Origin: Bolinopsis microptera
Lineage: Eukaryota; Ctenophora; Tentaculata; Lobata; Bolinopsidae
Direction of reading: 5' to 3'
Assembly: GCF_026151205.1 (NCBI RefSeq)
Contig: NC_087075.1
Location: 15,928,571-15,992,570, forward strand
Length of the DNA: 64,000 nt
In this document: one piece after another, positions 23,562 through 33,587 of the stretch
How positions within the stretch are numbered: position 1 is the first letter of the stretch
How the letters are laid out: the number at the start of each line of letters is the position of its first letter
Program-made: the position numbers and the translations under genes
The notes under the pieces: generated by a model
Seen by the model: only the letters and a program-made list of their open reading frames with translations
Told to the model about the DNA's origin: nothing
The model's database searches: none

Positions 23562-25025
23562 ATGACCACTTCAAACAACTACTCGGACATCGAATTCGGG
23601 ATGCACAACAATGCAGAGAGATACTTTTGGGCGTCTTACCATTTATTTGGCGTCCTGTCATCCCTTATTGGAGATACTCTGATCTTGATTGCATCGTTCC
23701 AGAAGGACGCCTTTAAAATTAAAAAAATCTTAGTCACAATAATCCAGCACATCGCAGTTTTTGATTTAATTTATACTATCTCTACCCTTGCTCCTGCTGC
23801 TATCTCCTTGCTAGCCAACTCGTGGGTCTTAGGAAAAACACTTTGCTATGTTAAGGTATATGTCGGCTATTTCACTTTCCCAGCTGGGATGTCCCTCATC
23901 GCAGTTCTCACTACAAGCAAGTTCCTGATACTCAAATATCCTCTCCGAGCTGCAAGTTGGTCAACAAAAAGAGCTCATCAAGTTTGCAGCTTCATTTGGG
24001 CTTATGGCCTTATCTTACCGATACTCGTCCTCGCTGTCGACAAGGATGATGTTCACTTTGACTACCGAGTCTACAGCTGTCACTACGGTTATAGCTCTGA
24101 TGCCTGGAAGACATTATTACCGATATTTGGATTTTTATTCGGTATAGTTCCAAACGTAATCATCGTCACCACTACAGTTCCTATACTGAAGTACCTAGCT
24201 GATGCAGGGAAATCTGCAAGACGAGTTGGTGGAAGTGTTCCATGGCAAGGAGCCCTCACTGTGGTCCTCACTGCTGTCATCTACTGCATCTCCACCTTAC
24301 CTTACGTTGTTAACGAAATCGCCATCAAGTGCATGAAAGATCCCTCCGAGTTATTTCTTGTCCAATTCTATAAATTTTTCTATTTCTTGACGATGATAAA
24401 TGTTGTGGCAAACTTTTACATATACGTTCTGACGATCAGAAGTTTCCGACAATTCCTCCTTTCCAAAACTCGTTCAGTTGTTTCGCTACTAGTCTCGTTA
24501 CAAACCTCGAACATAAGATCCACAGCAGGTAAGTTACAGTTACTAAACTAACAATTATTCAACCAACTATCACTGTTACAGTTACTTGACTAACTAAAAA
24601 TTACTCAACTAATTATTTATCACTATTTTATCAATTTTCAAGCAATGGACCCAGTACTCACAGTGAGGAATCCTGATCAAATATATTTCCAGCAGGTGAC
24701 AACCAAGAAATAAAACCAACTGACAAGAAAAATTCACCGCCTAACCAGATGATCTCACTACAGAACTCCCGGCACATTACAGGTTTTTTAAATTACCGTT
24801 TTTATTAATTTAAGTTTGGTTATATATTTACAATACAATACAGACAGTATCTTCTAAAAATCTAATATGATACTGATAAAACGCCTGTTGAATGAGTCAT
24901 GGATAGATAATATTGATAATAAAATGACATGTTATATTTAATTTTATAACTTATTCCCTGTAGATAAAGACAGCGGAGGAATAATACCTGATGAGAAGGC
25001 GCCATCTAACGAAACCTCAGTTTGA
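23562..25025 (+). CDS. rhodopsin-class G protein-coupled receptor
   Basis: Seven-transmembrane receptor of the plasma membrane; ligand unknown. Exons 23562-24528, 24693-24782 (acceptor 24693 or 24696, frame unchanged) and 24964-25025 give 372 residues. TM1 has GDTLILIASF (the usual GN is GD). TM2 has HIAVFDLIY with the conserved aspartate. A cysteine precedes TM3 (LCYVKVYV) and one lies in loop 2 (YSCHYGY), for the usual disulfide. The DRY position reads TSKFLILKYP and the TM7 NPxxY region reads NVVANFYIY, both atypical. The third-loop stretch is basic (GKSARRVGG). The cytoplasmic tail comes from the two small exons and ends ETSV, a class I PDZ-binding C-terminus. The start follows a short AT-rich leader after a foldback element. 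Confidence 0.9.
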
Positions 25026-25082
25026 AGCATGTTCGTACGTTGATAAGGAAACTCAAGAGAATAAGTTAAATATGAACTTAAA

Positions 25083-25660
25083 CTCCTCCGGCCACGCCGA
25101 TAGCTAAATGTGGCATTTACTAGAAACTAGAACATTTATTTCTAACGGTTATTCGGAGAACGCATCCATAAATTTGTGTTGGATTTTTTGAGATAAATTG
25201 AGTGGCAAATATTCATCCTTGTCTGGTTGAGTGATTAAAGGATCAAGGATAGAATCGATTTTTGTGATCAGACTTTCAGTTTGAATACTCTTTACTGTAA
25301 TTTCGAAGGGGTATCCCTTGACTTTAAGTTTAATAATTACATTTTAATTTCAGTTCGTTAACTCTTGTATTCATCACCTTCTATGTTTTTATTTTTCATT
25401 ATGATTTCCTATTTGTGCACAGAAAGTTAATGCTAATGTGAATCCTAATATTTCATCTGTGCCTATTTGTGCAAATTTTAAGTAGCGATAATTATGATAT
25501 TTAATTATTGAACCCGGTATCTGATCTTGATTTCTCATCTTCTAGGATTAATAAAATATTATGAATCTTTTGATTTTCGTAGATTATGTTCGTGTTCAAT
25601 AAATATTAAATTTGACAACTTTGACAAAGAAGTTCGTTTCACTACTCAAATGCTCATACA
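25083..25660. repeat. dispersed repeat R2, copy 1
   Basis: Aligns by eye and in the same orientation to about 34930-35620. Shared blocks include ATCCTTG...GGTTGAGTGATT, CAGACTTTCAGTT, GATTTCCTAT and AAGAAGTTCGTTTCA. The short ORF at 25527-25799 lies in or beside it and is not supported as a gene. Confidence 0.75.
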
Positions 25661-26417
25661 TTTCCAAAACTTCCAAGATGCTAAAAGTAAATATGATGTA
25701 GCGGAATGTTTATTTTATAAAGACAATAACCACTCCAAGTTAAAGCTTTGCAATGAAATAAATTTACTATTTACATCAATTCATCTCCCACAACTGTAAA
25801 TATATTTTAATCTGTTATTCAGCTTTTTTAATCAAACCATTTCGCAAATTAAAATGTAATTAGATAATCTTATAATTTGGTAGATTAAGTTCCCTTCGAA
25901 GCAGTTTTAATTATTTCGATCGACAGAAATCTGAATAAAGCTTTAAAACTGGCTTGGTATAAAAAGTAACTTCTATTATTTGATAAAATATCAATTTTTA
26001 ATCATTTATTGGTTCAAGAAATTCAAGGATTGTCAGTAAAATTAAACAAATAGAAATAATCCCTGAACATGTTGCGACACTTTTACTGGACAGTCGGCAG
26101 AATACAGTACCTTGACATAAACATAACTATTTGTCGCAATCCAGACCATTTGAGAAGTTTTACGTAAACGCATATTGCATTAGTAAATATTATAAAATTA
26201 TGTGTCCTAAAAATGTTTTCATGCACTTAAGTAACAAGTTATAAAAATAAATTAGTTCGGTTTAAAATTAAATTAAATCTATTAAAGCAACCTGCAGAGT
26301 AATATAAAAACAGTAACGATAAAATAAATCTGACTCAAGAAAATCTAAATCAACTAAGAACTCACCAAGCATTCACATAAATAAAAAATGTTAAAGTATC
26401 TGAAGAATTGAAAGTCT

Positions 26418-28289
26418 TTACACATTAGTCTTCTGCTTCTTCTCCCTGGCACGCTTGTTCTGAAACCACATCAACACAGTACTGAGCTCCAGTCCAGTAA
26501 CCTGACACAAAGTTCCTTTGTTTGTCCCGGTTACATATTTATTAACGTTCTGATAATAGTGCTCCAGAACTCTGATCTGTTCGTTGGAAAACTTGGTCCT
26601 TTTCCCCGCCGGATTAACGTCTGAAGCTGCTGTATTTTTCTTCTTCGACAACATCTTGCCAATAGTTTCTTTGAAACTGAAGTTAAATCGCTCTTTAGCA
26701 GAGCTATTCGTAAAGAATTCCCCTCCGGGGATATAAGGTTTACTCATCGTATCAGGGTATGGTAAATACCCTGCAGCTAAGTTGTCTGGTACTGCTTTGT
26801 TACCAGGGTTACCAAGGTACACCTCTCCTCTCTCTTTGTCCAGGGGCATGTTGACGGTATTTCGGGACAGCCCTCCCTCTCCTAGACCCCGCGCGGCGTC
26901 AAAATACCCCATATCAAGTTGAGGCATGGGCTCTTGTTTGGGTCTCATGGTTTGAAGAAAGTCTCCTCTAACGTTGTGTAGAGGTAGGTTAGCTGATCTG
27001 GGCCCTGACGGTAGTGGGGGCTGGAACCCTCTGGTAGGGGGTGGGGTGTGGAATTGGAGAGGTCTCGTATCGTTAGGGAACAGATGGGAGGGTAGGTTAG
27101 GAGGTCTCCCTCCTAAGTGAGGTGGTCTGTGGGCCGGGTGAGGCGCCTTGTGTAGCTCTGCTGGTCGCGCGGCTCGGTCCAGGTCACGTGGGCCATCAGG
27201 TGTCTGATCACGTGGGCCCTGATCACGTGGGCCCTGGTCACGTGGGCAAGTGTCTTGATAGTTCTTCTCGGAACTGTCTCTGAACTGAGTGGGAACTCTG
27301 GGTGTGGGACTGTGAGGTGATCTCTGATCCTGGACTTCTTGAGCCTTGGCATGGTGTTCGTGTTGGAGGGTTGGTCGGATTGATGACAGGGATTCTCCTC
27401 GTTCTATCACGTGGTCTGAACCAGGCAGTCTAGAACTTTCTGACTGAGGAACTGAAAGTTTGGAATGTTGTGGTATTCTAGAATGTTCCGGAAGCGGTAA
27501 TCTAGCACTTTCTGGTAAGTTTGTTCTGGGATACCCCGCAGAAGTGCCGCTATCTGTTCTGTTGTAATACCCAGGGCTAGGTCCGAGAACAGCAGCTGAC
27601 TGATCGAGGGAGGGCCCCATGATGGGTGTGGCGGGGTTGGGAGTCTGTGGGGGCGGTAGTCCGGTCTGGTCAGGCGCTGGGCCCACGTGACCAGTGCCCA
27701 CGGGACCTGGGCTAGGGAAGTTGAAGTGTAATCTCTGGGGTTTTACATCCATACCTGCGAGAGGGAAGCTATTTAGTTTCTCAGGAAATGTTAACATTTT
27801 GAATTTTATCAACTCAAGTACAGAATTCGATACTGTCAAAGAGATTGTTCACATTAATTACGTAAGCAGGAAGTTTTGGAGGAGGAATGTTTGGAAAGCT
27901 TACTCTAGTGTTATTTCTACACAATAGCTGTGAGTAAAGTGGCATACGGAAAAGGGGTCTAAAATAGAAAAATTACAAAAGTTTAGCTTACGTAATATGT
28001 GAACGATCCCTAACCACAACAAAACCAACTCCTAGTATTCTCATTTAAAACTGTTCTTCAGCTGAAAAATGCAACTCACCTTGATTAGGTACTGGAGGTG
28101 AACTATATTGACAACTCTGATCTGGCTGGAATCTTGTCTGAGGGGAAGGGTTGAAGTTCTCTTTGTTTTCCAAATACTGGGGGTGAATGGGAGAGGTGGT
28201 GCTGTCAACGAATCTTTTCTCTGACTGGTTAAGAGGACTTGCCTGTGACGTCATCATACCACCACGTGACGTCATCATGCTAGTTCCCC
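26418..28289 (-). CDS. homeobox gene, 3' exons
   Basis: Transcription factor, nuclear. Exon 28289-28080 (acceptor CTTCAG, donor CAAG|GTGAGT) joins exon 27754-26418 (acceptor CTCGCAG) in phase 1, giving 515 codons with an open 5' end; upstream exons were not found. A long proline-rich region, with GPRDQ repeats encoded by GGGCCCTGATCACGTG-type repeats, leads to a C-terminal homeodomain. It starts GKRTKFSNEQIRVLEHYY and its third helix reads STVLMWFQNKRAREKK, with W48, F49, Q50, N51 and R53. It ends KQKTNV with only a few residues after the domain. It is not clearly POU, LIM, PRD or Hox class, so the class is left open. The intron upstream holds the nested retroelements. Confidence 0.88.
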
Positions 28290-28436
28290 CTGAAGGGAAA
28301 CATGGCACGTTATTATTAGGTGGAAATATTAATAACGGATAGATTGAAACAGGCGACGAAAAACGCCGTGAATTTATTACCCAATCTAGATTAGATAACT
28401 CAACTTGTAAGTAAGTAATGAACATCAACAAGTCGA

Positions 28437-29357
28437 GTACCTTTTTTGTGCAGCGGGGTTACGACTGAGGTGCTCCAGGGGTAGACACCAAAAGAGAGGC
28501 ACTGATTGAACAAGTGTAAGATAGCGGTCTGCATGTTCATGTTCGAAGATTTAAGAAATTCGTTCAGGACACAATCCTCGGAAACTGCTTTGCCTCTTTT
28601 AAGGGAGTTGATGCATCTAAGGAGTTCTTCGTGTGTTATGTTTTGATCGAGAGATTCAGAGAGTTCCGACTGCAAATTACTCCTAGTCATCCCGTTCTGC
28701 AGTTGCTCGATTCTAGTTTCATCGATTGAAGGTTTGCCATATAGATCTTTAAAGAATTTGCAGAAGTTTAGCATGTCAAAGACGTCAAGTTTGCTACCTT
28801 CTGTCTTCAGTTCTTTAAGTTTCTTGAATCTTGCCCAATTAATATTGTCACCTGATTCAATATCACTACACAGTTCTTTAAAGAAGGATGACTTCTTAAG
28901 TTTGATGAGTTTTCTGTGAAGACGACGTTTCTCATAGTAGCTGTTTCTAAGGTATTGGCTTGCCGGGTTTTTTTCCGTATGACTTGGCGAGACGATTCAG
29001 TTCTCGCTTGCTATTGATGCACGCAGCATCAAACCAGGGTGCTTTGGGTTTCATTCGAGCCTTTTTTCCTCGGTATTTTTGGCGCTTTTTCCTATTTTGT
29101 TTTGTATTATTATTAGGAGTCATTTTGTCGGCAACATCATTTAGAATCTTAACAATAACTTGACTTAAACGTATCACGTCTTCTTTGTTATAACATTCAG
29201 TTCCTATTATACTTTCAATTTGGTCTGCAAACTGAGGGGTATTTTGTACTGCAATATAGCGATACCGGTTCGCTTCATTTTCAGCCCCGTTCCATTTATG
29301 GGGGGTGCATCTTCCAGGGTTTCTGTTAGCGCTTCCGCGTCGGAGATAACACTTCAT
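28437..29357 (-). pseudogene. non-LTR reverse transcriptase, N-terminal part
   Basis: Linker and RT fingers: KAPWFDAACINSKRELNRLA, then RNSYYEKRRLHRKLIKLKK, FCKFFKDLYGK, CINSLKRGKAVSEDCVLNEF and TSVVTPLHKKG. A one-base slip in a run of seven A (minus strand, about 28972-28978) breaks the frame after KSYGK. The similarity stops at TPLHKKG, where host-like sequence begins (about 28437), so motifs A to C are absent and it cannot work. Confidence 0.85.
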
Positions 29358-29359
29358 CT

Positions 29360-31084
29360 GAGAGCCTAAAGGAGAGATTTAATGTACAAGTTGAAGATAA
29401 AAACTTGCGACTAGCACGCATCTTCTGGAACCCTAAGCTTCATAAGAACCCTTACAAGGCGAGGTTCATTGCAGGTGCCCGTTTTTGCGTTACGAAACAA
29501 CTTAACGTCCAAGTTAACTGTTGTCTGAAACTTTTGAGGAAATACTTCAAGAAATACTGCGAGGCAATCTACAACAACAGCGGTATAAACATGTTTTGGA
29601 GCATAGATTCCTCAAGTGAATTCCTTGAAGCTATCAAAAATAGCGATGTTTATAATATACAAGTATATGATTTTACTACTCTTTATACCAGATTAGACTT
29701 GATTGAAGTAGAGAATATGATTAATGAAGTTGTTGATTTAATATTTTCAGACCGTAATAGATATATTTGTATTTCTAAAAGAGACAGTAATACATGTTTC
29801 TTTTCCAATAAAACCTATAATTCTCATGCCTGCTTTAGTCAAGATGACCTAAAAGAGGCTGTTAAATTTATTATTTATAACACTTATGTCGTCTTCGGTG
29901 GGATTGTATTCATACAAACCAAGGGTATTCCTATGGGTGGAAATTCAAGTTCCCCTATAGCTGATCTCACTGTTGGCAAAAAGGAATTTAATTATATGAA
30001 ACGTTTACTTCAGGAAAAGAAAATGGGATTAGCAAAGATATTATCCAATAATAAACGATATGTTGACGATTTATCTATTATTAACTACCTTTACTTTCAT
30101 AAATTGATTAAAGATATTTATCCTAATTCATTGGAGATGGAGCGAGCTGGTTCCAATAATAAAATCATTAACTACCTTGATTTAAATATTAATATTTCCA
30201 CAGAAGGACTTGAAATATCAGTGTATAACAAAACTGATGATTTTAATTTTCATGTTGTATCCCTTACATTTCCTCACAGTAACATCCCAACCGAGGTTGG
30301 CTACAACGTTTTTTCAAGTCAAGTTCTTAGATATGGTAATGTTTGCACTAGATTGGATATCTTTACCTCCCATCTTCACAAAATATTCAAAATTCTAATT
30401 GATAGAGGATATAGCCGTGATAGACTGATTAAAGGCATTAAACGTTGTCTGAGGAAATATGATAACGTTTTCAGGAAGTTCGGTATTCTAGATGACCGTA
30501 ACATTATTAAAGAACTCCCCTGATATCTTTTGATTTATTGAAACACGGGTACTAACTCTGCTAAACTGAACAAATTCTGAAACTTAGGTGAATAAGTGTA
30601 CAACGTGCTAAACCGAAGTTCAGACTGACCAGTGAAAATGGGCGAGCGTACCAAGTATCATTTTAATTAGAAGTTTTAGTCAGTGATTTATTATTGAAGC
30701 TTGTAATTACAATATCTAATACTCCTATAAATACTTTAATTAATTGTTTGTCCCGTTATTCTTTTTCCTTCCTCTTTTCCTTGTCATCCCCTTTAGTTTT
30801 AAGATTCTTGCTATAAATGGCTACAGCTAACACTATTAATGCTAAGTACCAAACAACAAGTGGGAGGTGGATCGTTGGTACCATTAAATCGATTTAACAC
30901 CGCAATTCCAGTCGCAAGCCTGGGACCACTACTAGCATAGTCACAACATCTACAAAGCTGCCATATAGCCTGACTGACAATTTTCTCGACTGACTGACAA
31001 TGTTTCTTCTTTTTCCCCATTTAGAATACAAAGATTAGTACATTTTAGCTTATGATTAATATTATATTTTTACCTATAGTTTAC
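29360..31084 (+). mobile_element. Penelope-like element fragment inserted in the non-LTR element
   Basis: Contains the reverse transcriptase ORF ending at 30523 and about 560 bp of 3' sequence without further recognisable coding. It separates the endonuclease end (KLKCKI) from the RT linker of the minus-strand host element. Exact ends are uncertain by tens of bases. Confidence 0.75.
29405..30523 (+). CDS. Penelope-like reverse transcriptase
   Basis: 372 codons, intact but lacking the usual N-terminus. FWNPKLHKNPYKARFIAGA is the Penelope signature. Motif A is YDFTTLYTRL, motif B is KGIPMGGNSSSPIADL and motif C is RYVDDLSIIN, so the catalytic aspartates are present. After YLDLNINI comes the thumb-like FPHSNIPTEVGYNVFSSQ. 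No GIY-YIG nuclease follows the stop. The frame is open further upstream to about 29366 (SESLKERFNVQVEDK), so the ATG at 29405 is internal and the copy is 5'-truncated. A separate Penelope-type nuclease fragment is at 57791-58285. Confidence 0.88.
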   Translation: MRLARIFWNPKLHKNPYKARFIAGARFCVTKQLNVQVNCCLKLLRKYFKKYCEAIYNNSGINMFWSIDSSSEFLEAIKNSDVYNIQVYDFTTLYTRLDLIEVENMINEVVDLIFSDRNRYICISKRDSNTCFFSNKTYNSHACFSQDDLKEAVKFIIYNTYVVFGGIVFIQTKGIPMGGNSSSPIADLTVGKKEFNYMKRLLQEKKMGLAKILSNNKRYVDDLSIINYLYFHKLIKDIYPNSLEMERAGSNNKIINYLDLNINISTEGLEISVYNKTDDFNFHVVSLTFPHSNIPTEVGYNVFSSQVLRYGNVCTRLDIFTSHLHKIFKILIDRGYSRDRLIKGIKRCLRKYDNVFRKFGILDDRNIIKELP

Positions 31085-31981
31085 CTAGATTTTACATTTT
31101 AGTTTGCAGAAACACGGTTTGTGGTCAGAGAACTTGGTGAGTTCTAGGATTTGGAATGAAGATACTCTCTCGCAGGTATTAGGGGTAGCAGCAAAATAAT
31201 CAACTACACTGCTTCCGTTGTAGTTAACCGAGGTGAAATCTCCGAATATATCTCCAAGTGTACACCCATTTAGGATTGGTAGATTGTTGCATGCTAAGAA
31301 GTCTAGAAAAAGCGCTCCCCTTGAGTTGTGTATTTGGTCCTTACTAATTCTCTCGACCGACTCAGGAAAACTTATAGGGTAATTTACTTCCGGTTCATGT
31401 TCATCACTGAGCTCTTCTGGTGTGGTGTTTTTACCGGCAGTTCTTGCATTCAGATCACCTACCAGGAGTGTTTCTCCTAAATTGGGGGTTTTGGCCCTAA
31501 ATTCCAATAAGAGATCTAATGTACTCGGTTCTGACAATCCTTTTCGTCGTGCTTTGTAAGAGGATTGTTCAGGGGAGTCATACACATTTATAATAGTGAA
31601 TTTCCGACTATCATCTTGGGGGAATACAGTGATGGCCTGGAAATCCGAACATCCCGTTCTTAACAGCTTGACGTTCGAAGTGAGGGAACGGTGTACACCA
31701 ATACATATGCCACCAGAGCGAGAGTCAGCTCTTAAGCTATTGAAACACTCGTAATTGGGAAGCGAGAAGTTTTGTTTGGTTTCTTGGAGACAGAAAATCA
31801 AGCTTTGCTGCAGTATTTCCACAAAATCACTGTCATTTGTTTTAAGGCCCTCTTCGCTCATCACGGTGTCGTGGATGTTCCAAGATAAGATCGGGAGTTC
31901 CGAGAGGATTTTGGTTTCCAGTCTAACATTGGGCTGCGATATTTTAAGAACGGAAGAGCAAGACTCGATTGTGCTAGTCAT
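31085..31981 (-). CDS. APE-type endonuclease domain of the non-LTR element (ORF2 start)
   Basis: 298 codons with the exonuclease-endonuclease-phosphatase motifs in order: LSWNIH, FCLQETK, SGGICIGVH, INVY, LVGDLNART, GDFTSVN...VVDYFAA and FSDHKP. It nicks target DNA for target-primed reverse transcription. Its ATG overlaps the ORF1 stop (ATGACTAG), suggesting coupled reinitiation. It ends at KLKCKI where the Penelope-like insertion begins. All expected catalytic residues (N, E, D, N, D, H) appear present. Confidence 0.88.
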   Translation of the reverse strand: MTSTIESCSSVLKISQPNVRLETKILSELPILSWNIHDTVMSEEGLKTNDSDFVEILQQSLIFCLQETKQNFSLPNYECFNSLRADSRSGGICIGVHRSLTSNVKLLRTGCSDFQAITVFPQDDSRKFTIINVYDSPEQSSYKARRKGLSEPSTLDLLLEFRAKTPNLGETLLVGDLNARTAGKNTTPEELSDEHEPEVNYPISFPESVERISKDQIHNSRGALFLDFLACNNLPILNGCTLGDIFGDFTSVNYNGSSVVDYFAATPNTCERVSSFQILELTKFSDHKPCFCKLKCKI

Positions 31982-33587
31982 TGTCTCTGTCCTTATTTGT
32001 GTATCTTGAGATATTGAGTTTTCTTACTCTATCTCTATTAAGTCCAAGGGTTCTTTGCAAGGAATCCTTAACTAGCAGCCAGATTTTCCTTTTACCCTCA
32101 GGCGATAGGGTTAGTTCAATTCCATGACTTCCAACAGTCCTTGTGATAAGGTTAGCTAAATTGTCATTGCAGGAAGTGAAGATACGTTTTTTGTACTCAT
32201 AAGTAAGCCTGATCGAGCTTATCAGGGAGGACATCATTTCATTGACTTGTTGTATCCTTTCGTTCAGGTACGGATATCCCTTGATGGGGATGATTTGAGA
32301 AACACAGATTCTGGTATTAGTTGTTTCTAGGAGTTTATAAATAAGCTGTTTGTACTTATTGTGTAGATCTTCAGGGGTTGTCTTAAGCCAGTGTAGATCT
32401 TGAAGTCCCACATGGAGAAAGACTGTGTCGTATGAGACATTCTTTATTTTTGTTACCAGGCCGCCTCTTGACAGGATATCATTTACAGAAAACACCTTGT
32501 ATGTGTTGATATCAAACTGTTTACTGAATTTATCACTTTCGAATTCGTTCAGCTGGTCGTCAAAAACAAGAAGGCATCGTGGCTTTTTATTAGTGTCATT
32601 TGTGCTACGTGGTGGTGTCGTCTCTTTATTTTTCTCCTGGTGACTACTAATAGAACCATCACGGTGGCTGTAGTTTTTATCATACTGGTTATCTTTTTTG
32701 GAGCCGTCTTGCTTGGCAGTCTTTTTTCCAGCATGTTGGTCGTGAGCTTTCTTAGCGACGAATGGTGTAGGTAAAAGAACTTTGTTCGCTTGTGATGGAG
32801 TACTGATTTGGGGTTTTTCTTCAGTTTGGTCAGCTCCGCTGGGAGGAGTTTCTTTGTTTTCCGGCTGTCGTTCAATCTTGTTAGCTGTAGCCCTACAAGT
32901 GGTAGATCTCTGGTTTGGCGAGGGCGCTTCTCTGATCATAAGGATGGTCTGGGTTTCTTTGCTTTCAATCAGAGATGGTGATGTATTATAAGCTGGTTGA
33001 TCTGTTTGACATGATGTTTCGGTATGAGTCCCTCTGTCATTTATTTTGTGATCATGGGGGTTTGTAGTTTGGGTTTCTCTGTTCATCATTTGTTTGGGTG
33101 GATTTGTAAGTAGAGCTTTGGAAGTCCCAACTTGTTGCTCTTGAGTCGATCTTTGATTAACAAGGTTGTCAAGGGTGCTTTGCTGAATCTTTATCATCTC
33201 TAAGAGAGATAGCACTTTGCTTTTCAGGTCTGACAACTCTGCGTCGACGCTTTTGGCTATTTGGTCTTTCTTGAAAAGTTCCAGCTGAGCTTGTTGATTG
33301 CTCGTTGTTTCTTGGAGCTTGAGAATACTATTCTCAAGTATTTTGAGGGGTTTTTCAAATGCTGGATTGCTCATTCCAAGGCTTCCAGTAGCTTGATTTG
33401 TTGGGTCTGGTTTTTTTTTCCTCTGTTCTTCCGATTTTTGGTTTGCCTTTCTTGGGGACAAGTTCATGTGGTTCAGCAGATTCTTCTGGTGTGGTAGGAA
33501 AACACCTAGCAGTCTTTGAGTCTTGTGCAGACGGTTCATCGGTGTTTTCAGTGATTTTATCATCCTCTCCGTTCTGCTGAGTGGCAT
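31974..33587 (-). CDS. non-LTR ORF1, C-terminal part with SGNH-like domain
   Basis: 537 codons. A low-complexity N/Q/T-rich region includes a coiled segment (LELFKKDQIAKSVDAELSDL). Residues about 340-500 resemble the SGNH/GDSL esterase fold found in ORF1 of CR1/L2 elements (RCLLVFDDQLNEFESDKF, DTVFLHVGLQDLHWL, ISQIIPIKG). The catalytic GDS and GxND positions read FDDQ and GLQD, so esterase activity is doubtful. It overlaps ORF1a (33560-34864) in another frame; the two were probably one ORF before a frameshift. Confidence 0.72.
   Translation of the reverse strand: MPLSRTERMIKSLKTPMNRLHKTQRLLGVFLPHQKNLLNHMNLSPRKANQKSEEQRKKKPDPTNQATGSLGMSNPAFEKPLKILENSILKLQETTSNQQAQLELFKKDQIAKSVDAELSDLKSKVLSLLEMIKIQQSTLDNLVNQRSTQEQQVGTSKALLTNPPKQMMNRETQTTNPHDHKINDRGTHTETSCQTDQPAYNTSPSLIESKETQTILMIREAPSPNQRSTTCRATANKIERQPENKETPPSGADQTEEKPQISTPSQANKVLLPTPFVAKKAHDQHAGKKTAKQDGSKKDNQYDKNYSHRDGSISSHQEKNKETTPPRSTNDTNKKPRCLLVFDDQLNEFESDKFSKQFDINTYKVFSVNDILSRGGLVTKIKNVSYDTVFLHVGLQDLHWLKTTPEDLHNKYKQLIYKLLETTNTRICVSQIIPIKGYPYLNERIQQVNEMMSSLISSIRLTYEYKKRIFTSCNDNLANLITRTVGSHGIELTLSPEGKRKIWLLVKDSLQRTLGLNRDRVRKLNISRYTNKDRDND

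Noticed and set aside
25527-25799. 90-codon ORF
   Set aside because: Lies in or beside dispersed repeat R2; its relative at 35.5 kb does not keep the frame.
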